Source: Defluviitaleaceae bacterium
GTDB taxonomy: Bacteria > Bacillota > Clostridia > Lachnospirales > WRAX01
Direction: 5' to 3'
Length of the DNA stretch: 41,744 bases
Assembly: GCA_009780485.1 (NCBI GenBank)
Contig: WQZZ01000005.1
Location: forward strand, 1-41,744
Positions within the stretch are counted from its first letter, which is position 1, and each line of letters starts with the position of its first letter. The notes under the pieces were generated by a model that saw only the letters and a list, made by a program, of their open reading frames with translations, ran no database searches and was not told the DNA's origin. Both the position numbers and the translations under genes were made by a program. Of the stretch, positions 1 to 8,872 are shown piece after piece.

Positions 1-1
1 C

Positions 2-229
2 TACATCGTCTTAAGTGCTATCCCGCTGTACAAAAGTTACACAATACCTTTTGGCGACTATGCGGAAAAATCCTATTGGGCTGTTACATCAGTCGAAGCA
101 ATCCAAGCAGCAGGAATCATCGCTGGCTTCCCTGACGGCACTTTCCGCCCTCAAGAATCTGCAACTCGCGCAGAAGTCGCAACGATTTTTGCTAGATTTT
201 TAGTAATGCTTAACAACGATATGAAATAA
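2..229 (+). CDS. C-terminal end of an S-layer homology (SLH) domain protein (5' partial, truncated by window edge)
   Basis: Frame 2 reads YIVLSAIPLYKSYTIPFGDYAEKSYWAVTSVEAIQAAGIIAGFPDGTFRPQESATRAEVATIFARFLVMLNNDMK*, with the SLH hallmarks (A..AGII.G.PDGTFRP...TRAE.A). The ORF track missed it because the start lies outside the window. Confidence 0.9.
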   Translation, partial: YIVLSAIPLYKSYTIPFGDYAEKSYWAVTSVEAIQAAGIIAGFPDGTFRPQESATRAEVATIFARFLVMLNNDMK

Positions 230-248
230 GGCTGTATTAAATAACATC

Positions 249-290
249 AAAAAGACCCGAGGTTGCCAATGGTCATCTCGGGTCTTTTTG
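249..290 (+). terminator. Rho-independent terminator after the SLH gene
   Basis: Inverted repeat aaaagacccgag...ctcgggtcttttt about 20 nt after the stop, ending in a T run. Confidence 0.85.
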
Positions 291-473
291 ACCTTGCTTG
301 TTTTGCACATTATTTTGAATTTTGAGAGGTTGGGGAGACAACTTTGACTTTGAACCTCACCGATTGTATACAATTTATCGACCCTCATCTATCTCTGTCA
401 ACTCCGCATTATTTGAAAAGGCATAGGCTTTTGTGCAATTTTTGAAAAACACATTATGTATATTATCTACCTA

Positions 474-521
474 AAAACAAAACACCGTTATCCAACTATG
501 GGATAACGGTGTTTTGTTTAT
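474..521 (-). terminator. Terminator hairpin downstream of the TA pair (symmetrical A/T flanks, possibly bidirectional)
   Basis: aacaaaacaccgttatcc-aactat-gggataacggtgttttgtt, adjacent to the 518 stop. Confidence 0.75.
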
Positions 522-718
522 TGAGCCATTGGAGTCAAAGCCTTTTCTTTGCGAAGCTGCTCAATACGCTCCAAGCCGAGTTTAGCACCTTTTTCGATGT
601 CGGTCTTTCTTTCCTCGAAGGTCATACCTTTGCGTCGTTCATAGTTATATTCCCTAATCTTGTGAATGTCTTCAATCGTAAAGTCATCGCTTATTTTTAA
701 CTCAGTCATACTAGTCAT
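518..718 (-). CDS. Small putative antitoxin partner of the PIN toxin
   Basis: 66 aa charged protein whose start overlaps the PIN stop by 8 nt; placed by context. Confidence 0.55.
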   Translation of the reverse strand: MTSMTELKISDDFTIEDIHKIREYNYERRKGMTFEERKTDIEKGAKLGLERIEQLRKEKALTPMAQ

Positions 719-1187
719 CCCCTTCTATTAAGATTGTTGGAGAATAAATCGCTATCTCAGGATAACTCGTAATTCCAGAAACGATTTTAACACCTCTGAT
801 GGTCTTGATGTTGTATATATGTTTGAAATTCCATGAAAGTATCACATCACAGCCATATCTCATAGCGAATGCTATGTGGTAACAATCATCAATGCTTTTC
901 TCTCTCAAAATTCCATTCTCGATGAATTTTCTTGCTAATGAATCGACCGTTTCATCAACTTCCAACATAGTATATTCGATGTCGGCAAGATGATTTAGTA
1001 AAACACTTTGCTTAGGTTCTGCATTTTTCATTAACTCATCAATAACGACTCCCGAGATGCAAATTTCATACATGCCCCGCTTTATATCTTCCCAAAAAGT
1101 AAGGGTGTCCTTCATGCGATCGGGTGCATCTCGCTGATCTAGGCGACTCACAACGGACGTGTCCAAGTAGATTTTATGCTTTCTCAT
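711..1187 (-). CDS. PIN-domain protein (VapC-like toxin)
   Basis: N-terminal KIYLDTSVVSRL, central acidic residues and C-terminal D(C)YHIAFA...D.ILSWNFKHI as in PIN nucleases. Confidence 0.75.
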   Translation of the reverse strand: MRKHKIYLDTSVVSRLDQRDAPDRMKDTLTFWEDIKRGMYEICISGVVIDELMKNAEPKQSVLLNHLADIEYTMLEVDETVDSLARKFIENGILREKSIDDCYHIAFAMRYGCDVILSWNFKHIYNIKTIRGVKIVSGITSYPEIAIYSPTILIEGDD

Positions 1188-1207
1188 AATTGCAACTCTC
1201 CATTATT

Positions 1208-1236
1208 ATTATATACCATAGTACTTATATATTCAA
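1208..1236 (-). promoter_or_regulatory. Sigma-A-type promoter for the TA operon
   Basis: Minus strand TTGAAT-17 nt-TATAAT just upstream of the PIN gene. Confidence 0.6.
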
Positions 1237-1251
1237 CCGTAAATTTTATTA

Positions 1252-1289
1252 ATCAAGCTGACGCATCCAGAAGGATACGACAGCTTGAT
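1252..1289 (-). terminator. Stem-loop downstream of the RecD-like gene
   Basis: ATCAAGCTG-acgc-ATCC-agaa-GGAT-acga-CAGCTTGAT; weak T tract, so terminator function is tentative. Confidence 0.45.
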
Positions 1290-1367
1290 CGAGAATGTTT
1301 GCTTTGAATATTTGGCTCTCACTTCACACCTTCGCTTTATATCGATTTACCTCATGGTTCGCATTTG

Positions 1368-2245
1368 CTATCCAGCAATCAACTGTCCCAACACAGTATT
1401 CCTCTTATCCACCTCAACTCTGTGGATAGCCTTGAAAAAGGCTTCACGCTGCCCCACGATAACTACCTTATCTTTAGCACGGGTTATTGCAGTGTAGATA
1501 AGATTTCTTTGAAGCATGATATGAGCTTCGTTGAGGATAGGAATAATAACCGTAGGATATTCACTCCCTTGGGACTTGTGTATCGTCGTGGCATAAGCCA
1601 AATCTATGGATGTCATTTCCTCCGATCCATACACGGCTTTTCTTCCATTGCCAAAGTCGATATGGACTTCGTACTCTCCATTGCAGCTTTTTTCGATATG
1701 CCTTATGCGTCCAATGTCACCATTGGAGATGTCGGCCTTGTTTTTGGTCTGCATAACCTTATCGTTTATGCGGAATCTCTTAAGGCCAACAGCGACCTCC
1801 GGTTTGTTTGGAGATGCTGGATTAAGAGTATCCTGTATCTCTTTATTCAGTGCATTTGTACCACAAACACCCCTGATACGCATTATCTGCACCTCATCAG
1901 CCGCATTGGTCATTCCATTCGCCCTCAACCGACGAACAGAATCGCAATAAAACTTCTTAACATACTCCGCAGCTTCAATAGGACTCTCCTTTGCCACAAA
2001 ACTAAAGTCAGACCCATATAACAACCCCGCTCCTTTGTTTTGAAGTATAGAATGGGCATTGAGATTAATCCTGCTAGTCATGGCTTGACGATGAACTATA
2101 TCCAACTTAGTAGCTGGTATGGCCCCGCTTTGCAACAGCTCTCGCAGAACACTCCCAGCTCCTACAGACGGCAACTGATGATGATCTCCAACCAATAACA
2201 ACTTTGTTGTTGACATCAAATTCTTAAAGAGCAAATAAGCCAAGG
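1368..2245 (-). CDS. RecD/TraA-type DNA helicase, 3' exon
   Basis: LLLVGDHHQLPSVGAGSVLREL, LAYATTIHKSQGSEYPTVIIP and LIYTAITRAKDKVVIVG helicase motifs; continues the 5108-5690 exon across a group II intron. Confidence 0.85.
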
Positions 2246-2294
2246 ATACTGATAGGTAAGTCTTTGATGTCATCGCCGACTTTTCCCCCAGTTC

Positions 2295-2328
2295 ACACCG
2301 TACATGCGACTTTCACCGCATACGGCGT
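2295..2328 (-). ncRNA. Group II intron domain V catalytic hairpin
   Basis: CGCCGTATGCGGTGAAAGTCGCATGTACGGTG, with GUGAAAGUC loop/bulge arrangement typical of domain V. Confidence 0.85.
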
Positions 2329-2340
2329 TCCAACAAGTAT

Positions 2341-4242
2341 TTAGATTGTTGTTCCAACTATTACTAAGTTCCCTGCGGATAGCCTCAAAGAATTAACCTT
2401 TTTAAGAGCCTTTTTGTCGAGATTGAGAATGTTAAGGTATTTCTCAATCGTTTCTGGTCGGGTGGCGTGTACAAGTTCATGTACTTCCGTCCGCAACCAC
2501 ACAAGATTTTTGTATTCATCTGTACCGCTTAATTCCTTTGGCTTTTTATGATGGCACTCCATGTTTCCTATGGCTAGGTATTCACCAGTTACGCCACATT
2601 TTCCATTTTGTCCAGCCATTAGCGATATTCGATTGTCGTTATACTCCACGGATTTATCGTATTCTTTATTGTTTAGCAAATAGCAGATAATACTTTTGAT
2701 GCTAGATAGTTTGCTGTGTATTAGCTGTCTGCCGTGTGGAGTAAATTTATTGATTTCTTGTGAGAAACCTAAAGGGGTGCGATATTTACAAGCACTGATA
2801 GGAAAAATAATTATTCCTGCTATCGCTTTTGTTTCTCTTTTATAATCCCCATAAAGTTTCTTGAATGTTTCCGACTTATACGGCTTGGGTTCGGGATTTT
2901 TATTTCTACCCTTCACCCTTTTGGTTTTCCTTTTAAGCCTATTGCGTAAGCTCTTGCTGACAATGAAGTTAATGTCTCCGAAGCCTTGACTACAAAGTGT
3001 AGCACTACTGTAATAGTTGTGCATACCTAGAATCATAGCGTTCAGTCTATTAACCTGGTTAGTCGTGGTTTCCCTCGATATAACCTTGATTTGCTCTTTG
3101 AGCTTCATCTGCATTGCCTTTTTCGCCTTTTCCGAAATATTACTACGCACGATAAATTCCTTTTTCTTCTTTTTCACGAAGAAAGAGAATCCAAGAAATT
3201 CCGTTTTACCTTTTCTGACGTTGGTTATTTTGGATTTTTCAGGATTAATTTCAAGCCCCAATCGCTCTTTTAACCATTGTCTTGTTGCTTCGAAAATTTT
3301 TTGGGCGGCGCTATAATCCCTGCATAGGATTTTGAAATCATCAGCATATCTGACCAAGAAAAACTCTTTTAGGTTGCTATTTTTCTTTAAGAGTCTGAAT
3401 TTCACATGGCTTTTAGAATACTGATGATTTGAATTGAAAGTTTCCCATTGGTCGCTTAACCACCAATCTAACTCATTTAGTGCGATATTTGACAACAATG
3501 GGCTGATAATGCCTCCCTGCGGAGTACCCTTATCAGGCTTTCCGATACCTTTGATTTCCGATTTGAGTATTTTGCCGATAACACTTATCAGGTTTTTGTC
3601 CTGAATACCTAAGTGCCACATTTGTTTAAGCAATTTCCCGTGATTCACGTTGTCGAAAAATCCTTTGATGTCAATATCAACAAAATAGTGAAGATGGCTA
3701 TTGAATATAAGGAAGTTTGCTCTTGCAATAGCGTGGTCGGTTGACCTATTTGGTCTAAAACCATAACTGTGGTTGTGAAACTTAGCTTCACAAATCGGCT
3801 CTATCACTTGGAGAATACATTGCTGTATAATCCTGTCGTCCATACAAGGGATTCCCAACGGTCTTGTTTTATCGGGTTGCCCCTCTTTTGGGATTTCCAC
3901 ACGACGAACACTTTTTGGGTGGTAATTCGCTAATTTGTTTTGAAAATATTTAACAAATTTAGCTTCATCCCAATCCTTAAAATGTTCGATTGTACGTCCG
4001 TCCGTTCCTTTTGTCTTTGAACCCTTATTACTCTTGATGTTGCGATAAGCCAAAAGGATATTGTTTTCGCAGGAGATTATTCGCATTAAATCGTGAAAAG
4101 TTTTATTTTTGCACGCCTCCTCGTGCAATTTATCATACACATCTTGCGTATTGTAATATTCGTTATTCCGCAATTTTTGTTTCTTCGGTTGTTTCTTCAA
4201 GTTCGTATCAACAGTCAAGTCAACCGCCTCTTTTATAAGCAA
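2341..4242 (-). CDS. ltrA: Group II intron-encoded reverse transcriptase/maturase with C-terminal HNH endonuclease
   Basis: RPLGIPCMDDRIIQQ, YGFRPNRSTDHA, DIDIKGFFDNVNH, GTPQGGIISPLLSNI, VRYADDFKIL, TEFLGFSF; C-terminal GKCGVTGEYL...ECHHKKP...NLVWLRTEVHELVHA. Confidence 0.95.
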   Translation of the reverse strand: MLIKEAVDLTVDTNLKKQPKKQKLRNNEYYNTQDVYDKLHEEACKNKTFHDLMRIISCENNILLAYRNIKSNKGSKTKGTDGRTIEHFKDWDEAKFVKYFQNKLANYHPKSVRRVEIPKEGQPDKTRPLGIPCMDDRIIQQCILQVIEPICEAKFHNHSYGFRPNRSTDHAIARANFLIFNSHLHYFVDIDIKGFFDNVNHGKLLKQMWHLGIQDKNLISVIGKILKSEIKGIGKPDKGTPQGGIISPLLSNIALNELDWWLSDQWETFNSNHQYSKSHVKFRLLKKNSNLKEFFLVRYADDFKILCRDYSAAQKIFEATRQWLKERLGLEINPEKSKITNVRKGKTEFLGFSFFVKKKKKEFIVRSNISEKAKKAMQMKLKEQIKVISRETTTNQVNRLNAMILGMHNYYSSATLCSQGFGDINFIVSKSLRNRLKRKTKRVKGRNKNPEPKPYKSETFKKLYGDYKRETKAIAGIIIFPISACKYRTPLGFSQEINKFTPHGRQLIHSKLSSIKSIICYLLNNKEYDKSVEYNDNRISLMAGQNGKCGVTGEYLAIGNMECHHKKPKELSGTDEYKNLVWLRTEVHELVHATRPETIEKYLNILNLDKKALKKVNSLRLSAGNLVIVGTTI

Positions 4243-5107
4243 GTTGGTTTCTATTAGTCATACAAGAACCTTGAGAGACTTAGAAATAGTTATCAATCTA
4301 AACCCTGTCTACAGGCTATCCCTCCACGGCTTATTATCACCGCTTCATAGGTACTGTGCCTGCACTTTCCCCAAAGATTAAGTTGGTTATAGTGATAATG
4401 GTATGTCATATTTAAGACATGCCAATATTTTCTATTGGCTTTCACCTTTCCCAAACAGACAATCTGACACTAATTGTACTTTTTATTGTCAGATAGCTCT
4501 CTGGCTTACCACGTTCCGATACCTCTATCTGTGCATATGCCCTTAGGTGCTTGCTCTAAGCCTGTGTGCTTGATTGCGCCTGTAACGCAATAAGGTATTT
4601 CATAACATGTACTTTTACTTTACCTCACACACCTCACAATTGTGATATACGCATTTCTGCGTATTGGTAGTTTAGACCCGTACTTTCACAAGTTTGTCAG
4701 TGGTTTCCCCACTATTCTCACCATAGGCATTTTATAGACCCCCGACCTATCATACGCTCGACCTTGTTAGGTTCGCATTTCCTGTAGCTTTGTTGGCTAC
4801 TTAGGGCGTACTCTCAGCCGACTTCACCGAGCTTCGTACAAAGGTGATAGTGTTAGCGGCTTTCGCCTCCTATCTAGTTCTTGCCTATGCACGTCGGAGT
4901 ATTAGGGAGGGCGTTTCAGGACGTTACCCCATCATTCCACCCAATCAAGGCGATGGATTTTTCCCATCGGTCACGTTAATTCGTGACTACAGTTCTCCCA
5001 AATCAAGAGCATCTTGTTCGCTCTTTTATTGGTGCCTAGTTTTATCCAGCTTGGTTTATACCCGCTTTTCTCTAGCGGGACTGGGTTTGTCTAGGAACGT
5101 GTCGCAC

Positions 5108-5690
5108 ACATATCCACCATCGAGATTTCATCAACAACCAGTAAGTTGGCATCAATGAGGTTATTAGCTTCTTCGCTATCCTCCCTTAACCCAAGAGTGC
5201 TGTGAAGTGTAGCTGCATCAGCGCCAACACTTTCAGCCAACCGCCTAGCAGCTCTGCCTGTTGGTGCTGCAAAGACCACTCTGCTGTCGAAATCATTGCT
5301 GTTGACATTTTCATTAATGTTGCCACCAAAAATCTTCTTAAACACTGCATAAATAACCTTCACAACCGCAGTTTTCCCCGTACCTGGTCCACCCGTTATG
5401 ATGGAGATGTTATTCGTAACTGACATTTTTACAGCTTCACGCTGCTTGTCAGCCAGAATTATTCCGCAATCCTTTTCTGCTTGGGAGATTATTTTATCTA
5501 TATCACCCTTAATTGCAACATTACCTATCATTGCTTTGGCAAGCCTTGCTGTTTCTCGCTCCGCCATGTGATTTTTAGGCAAATATATTCGCCCATTTTC
5601 TTCTCGTAGTCGTTCATCTAAAACCAGTTGGAGAATCTGCTTTTGGATCGCACCGATAGCTTCGTAGATCTGCCGGCCACCATCGCTCAT
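5108..5690 (-). CDS. RecD/TraA-type DNA helicase, 5' exon
   Basis: IITGGPGTGKTAVVKVIY (Walker A), VVFAAPTGRAARRLAE, TLHSTLGL and LLVVDEISMVDM (Walker B) right before the intron; lacks the N-terminal extension usual in RecD2. Confidence 0.82.
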
Positions 5691-5773
5691 GATTTCATCT
5701 ACTGCCTCGGATGTTTTGAGAGGTTCATTAGGAGCAGGGATAGAATCACTGAGGGCAGCACCATCCGCCGAAC

Positions 5774-6382
5774 CTATTTCATCCAGCGATAGCTGGTTAA
5801 TATCTTTTTCGGCGTTGCTGTCTTTGCTTTTTTATTGGATGGTCCTTTTTTGCTGGCTATCTTTGTTTTTGCAGGCATTATGCCCGCATGGGTTTTGTTC
5901 TTATTAAACTTGGTCGCCTGAGTTGGCTTAGGTTTTGGTTGAGACAGCGGTTTCACAATGCTGTTTTCCATTGACCTTTCCTCTGACCCACCCTCCAGAT
6001 TGATAAGGATTTCGCCCTTTGAAGGTTCATTCCTAGAAATCAAGTCCATGTCAGCACTGATTGAACTTCCGCTTTTTCTAAGTTCATGCCAGCTTGGGAT
6101 ATAGTTGCGAACATTGCAATCCCGCATCTTTTTGGACTCTGGGTGCTTGGTATAGTCGAACTTCTTAACTTTCAGCACCTTCTGTCCTCGAAAGATAACA
6201 AGAGCCTCATCTCTCGAAAGCCTTAACACTTCATCCGGGGTTAGCAACTTGCGTTTGCCGATGGATGACGTCTCTCGGTGTGATGGTGTATAGTTTGTCA
6301 TACGGGTTGCCGATAGCTCTTTTGACATAGATTCAACGCCTATAGTAACCTCGCCTGTGCGGTCGCTGATAAACTTGCACAC
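5774..6382 (-). pseudogene. C-terminal fragment of a VirD4/TraG-type conjugation coupling protein
   Basis: FISDRTGEVTIGVESMSKE...GKRKLLTPDEVLRLSRDEALVIFRGQKVLKVKKFDYTKHPESKKM resembles the C-terminus of Firmicutes VirD4/TraG proteins; the ATPase domain is absent. Confidence 0.7.
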
Positions 6383-7020
6383 GATTGTTTTTGTATTTTA
6401 TTGCAAGATTTATTGATACTTGATTTATTAATACTCACTAGATCATTACTTCTTTGCATCGCATTATCCTGTGCAGGTAAAGCCTGCGAAGGCATATCCA
6501 ATGTTGGTTTTCCCGATGTAGGTCTCGCCTGGGTAGGAGAAGCCATACTTGGACTTTCCAATGCAGGTGTAGCCAATGGTGGGTAATCCGATATAGGTAA
6601 ATTTGATGGTGAGTTAAGGGGAGCAGCATAAGCAGGAGCATCTAAATTAGTTGAAGTGGATGATGACATATGCGGATTGTGCAGAGCAACTTCTGGCATT
6701 CTATTAGGTTCGTTATCTAATAGGTTTTGTGGTATCTCATGTATGGTGTACTCTATATCTCCGAGCCTGCCACTTTCATCCCTAATGCGACGGCGGCTTA
6801 GATAGCTGTGTTTTTCTAGCTCTCTAATGCCACTGCGAACACCATCTATCCCATCGCTTGCTAGTGTTGCAAGACCAGCCATGCTCCAGTCCCAACATGG
6901 CGGGACACTTAACATGAAAGTCATAAGACCTTTAGCTTTATATGACAGGGCTTTATTTTTTAAGTGATGTTTTGCAATCACTGCATAATCGCTTACTTTT
7001 TCGGTTCTGAAAACCGGCAC
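6340..7020 (-). CDS. HTH replication-initiator-like protein (N-terminal part), probably 3'-truncated
   Basis: DYAVIAKHHLKNKALSYKAKGLMTFMLSVPPCWDWSMAGLATLASDGIDGVRSGIRELEKHSYLSRRR, the winged-helix initiator domain seen in conjugative elements and phages; followed by a Pro-pentad linker; tail runs into VirD4-derived DNA. Confidence 0.72.
   Translation of the reverse strand: MPVFRTEKVSDYAVIAKHHLKNKALSYKAKGLMTFMLSVPPCWDWSMAGLATLASDGIDGVRSGIRELEKHSYLSRRRIRDESGRLGDIEYTIHEIPQNLLDNEPNRMPEVALHNPHMSSSTSTNLDAPAYAAPLNSPSNLPISDYPPLATPALESPSMASPTQARPTSGKPTLDMPSQALPAQDNAMQRSNDLVSINKSSINKSCNKIQKQSCASLSATAQARLL
6460..6597 (-). repeat. Degenerate 15-bp tandem repeat encoding proline-phased pentapeptides
   Basis: PISDY-PPLAT-PALES-PSMAS-PTQAR-PTSGK-PTLDM-PSQAL-PAQDN, nine units. 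Confidence 0.8.
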
Positions 7021-7058
7021 AAATATCTTCCCCTCTCTTTGTTTTCGATTGGAATAAC

Positions 7059-7105
7059 AAAAGCCAGCCTTAACCGAAAAAGGTAAGACTGGCTTGGTTT
7101 TACTT
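7059..7105 (-). terminator. Probable terminator downstream of parM-parR-like genes
   Basis: aagccagccttaacc-gaaaaa-ggtaagactggctt inverted repeat; minus strand ends CTTTTGTTATT. Confidence 0.55.
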
Positions 7106-7163
7106 ATAGCACCTCGAATATTTGATTTTGTTACAGATTTGTGTTTCGGATTTGCTATGTTTT

Positions 7164-7556
7164 CTACGTTTTCATCTTAAACATATCAAGTGCTTCGAGG
7201 ATAGAGTTTTGCACCTCGTCACTCATAGGTTCATCTTCAGTGGAGTCAGCTAAATAATCTACCGAGATTTCTGTCACATCAGATAATTTGGCAACACTTG
7301 ATTTTGATGCCTTAGATGAGTCTATCTCAATATTAGTGTTATCACCACCGGATTGGTCGGGTAGAGTAACTGTTTCGCAAAAATGCCTTGCAAACGCATC
7401 CGCACCTCTCTTTTTGATATACTCATCTATGAGGTCTGCTATGAGTGATGCTTTTTGTCTGCCTGCTGCGTTCAGCACCCTCATTGCCGTTACGTGCTTG
7501 GGAGAAACTTTGCAAAAGCGAATAGTAAAACGGAATTCGTCTTTCTTCATACGCAA
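7164..7556 (-). CDS. ParR-like partner/DNA-binding protein of a plasmid partition system
   Basis: RFTIRFCKVSPKHVTAMRVLNAAGRQKASLIADLIDEYIKKR (RHH-like N-terminus), 10 nt downstream of the parM-like gene. Confidence 0.6.
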   Translation of the reverse strand: MRMKKDEFRFTIRFCKVSPKHVTAMRVLNAAGRQKASLIADLIDEYIKKRGADAFARHFCETVTLPDQSGGDNTNIEIDSSKASKSSVAKLSDVTEISVDYLADSTEDEPMSDEVQNSILEALDMFKMKT

Positions 7557-7565
7557 TCCCCCCTA

Positions 7566-8567
7566 CTATGCACCATTCATCTGCTTGTTTCCGCTATTTT
7601 GCATATCGTAAAGCATTTTGTAGCCTTTGGCGTTGGCGTGAACATCGTCTATAAACATTGGTTTTTTGACTTTGCCTGTTTTAAGAATGTACTCTTTAAG
7701 CAGGATAGAGCCACCGCCCATAAATACAGAACGATCTTCGTCTAGGTCAAAGCCTTTTTGGGTTATTTCTGCCAACATCCTTTCCACATGAGCAATAGCA
7801 ACAGATGTGACTGTTTCTATGCGTTTCTCGCTGTATTCAGATATGTCGGTAGGGTCTTTCTTTAGAATGCCTTCTATGATAAAATTAGATATATCCCTGC
7901 CGCCTGTGGAACGGATTTGGTCGTTGATACTTTGATAAAGCACATTTACACCCCAATAGATTGACGTGCATAGTGACATATTGGGCTTGAATTTAGTAAG
8001 TTGGAGGCAATCGACGGTAAAGCCTCCAATGTCGATTACATTAGTGATATTTGAGCCTTTCAATCTGTCAAACACGGTGACTGCTGCTGAGTATGCCTGC
8101 GGGAAGGCATACGCTCCTGTAATTCTTATGGAATAGGGTCTTCCGTTGAGCTCGAACTGAATTATGCCGTTACGATCAGTAAAATATTTTTCAAATTTCT
8201 TGCGATATGTTTCGTAATGCTGCAATGGTAATCCGATAAGCAGTTCGACCTTGATATAACTGTCAGACTTATTGCTACCTGCTGTTTGGATGTTATTCAT
8301 CTGAGTCAGTTTATACATTATTTCTGCATCATTTACAAGCTCTTTGCCTATTGCAAACAAGGATAAAATAAAATAGCGTTCGTTCTCGCTTTTATCACTA
8401 ATCACTGGCAAGCATTGGTCTACAAGGGTGTACACTTTACCTTCATAGCTCAATACATCATTTCCGATGGATGGAAGGTGTTTGCTTTCTACGAAGCTGG
8501 ACGGGAATACCTTATGGATTGATTTCATTAGGCGATTGCCGTGGTCAATGGAGATTATTTTTTTCAT
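7566..8567 (-). CDS. ParM/StbA-like actin-type plasmid segregation ATPase
   Basis: ISIDHGNRLMKS phosphate-1 motif, NVIDIGGFTVDCLQL phosphate-2 motif, VFMGGGSILLKEYI adenosine motif. Confidence 0.82.
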   Translation of the reverse strand: MKKIISIDHGNRLMKSIHKVFPSSFVESKHLPSIGNDVLSYEGKVYTLVDQCLPVISDKSENERYFILSLFAIGKELVNDAEIMYKLTQMNNIQTAGSNKSDSYIKVELLIGLPLQHYETYRKKFEKYFTDRNGIIQFELNGRPYSIRITGAYAFPQAYSAAVTVFDRLKGSNITNVIDIGGFTVDCLQLTKFKPNMSLCTSIYWGVNVLYQSINDQIRSTGGRDISNFIIEGILKKDPTDISEYSEKRIETVTSVAIAHVERMLAEITQKGFDLDEDRSVFMGGGSILLKEYILKTGKVKKPMFIDDVHANAKGYKMLYDMQNSGNKQMNGA

Positions 8568-8747
8568 ACTTTTTGCCCTCCTTAGTATTTTTGAGCGAGT
8601 TTAAAAAATCTCAACTCAACCATTTAATGATTTTGTTGTTGAAATAGCTTTTGTAGAGGTCATGCTCCTTAAAATTTGTGTCCCCTACATTATTGGCTTA
8701 AAATTCGGTCAAAAATGTTCAGCCAAGACCTTAAACCCTATAACAAA

Positions 8748-8872
8748 AATAGGATAGACGTTTTATTCTAGTAATGGCATCTATCTCCCAAAATGAAGTT
8801 TATAAAAAATCAATTAAACTCCGCTTCTTCGAGGAATAGGCGTTACTACTGAATAATCGTGTCTATCCTATT
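8748..8872. mobile_element. MITE-like or att-like inverted-repeat element (125 bp)
   Basis: Perfect 12-bp terminal inverted repeat AATAGGATAGAC/GTCTATCCTATT, with imperfect extension (TTATTC..TAGTAA.GGC) to about 32 bp. Confidence 0.5.

Larger units (their letters stand above)
2246..5107 (-). mobile_element. Group II intron (complete, 2862 nt)
   Basis: Minus-strand 5' end GTGCGACACG; domain V hairpin at about 2295-2328 (GAACGCCGTATGCGGTGAAAGTCGCATGTACGGTGTG); domain VI-like stem ending CTTACCTATCAGTAT; encodes RT/maturase; removal restores the host reading frame. Confidence 0.93.

Noticed and set aside
1365-2021. 218-aa plus-strand ORF
   Set aside because: Antisense to the conserved helicase exon; low-complexity translation without family motifs
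4644-4650. Possible EBS1 (minus strand GTATATC) pairing with exon GATATGT
   Set aside because: Needs two G-U wobbles and its position in domain I was not verified by folding; short matches are expected by chance
4844-5158. 104-aa plus-strand ORF
   Set aside because: Lies in the 5' ribozyme region of the group II intron and crosses its boundary into the exon
5690-5856. Upstream in-frame extension of the helicase 5' exon (KSKDSNAEKDINQLSLDEIGSADG...)
   Set aside because: Open but no ATG/GTG/TTG start with RBS found and overlaps the VirD4 tail in another frame; ATG at 5690 retained
6460-6597. Possible CRISPR-like periodic sequence
   Set aside because: The 15-bp period has no spacers and encodes phased proline pentapeptides in a real ORF
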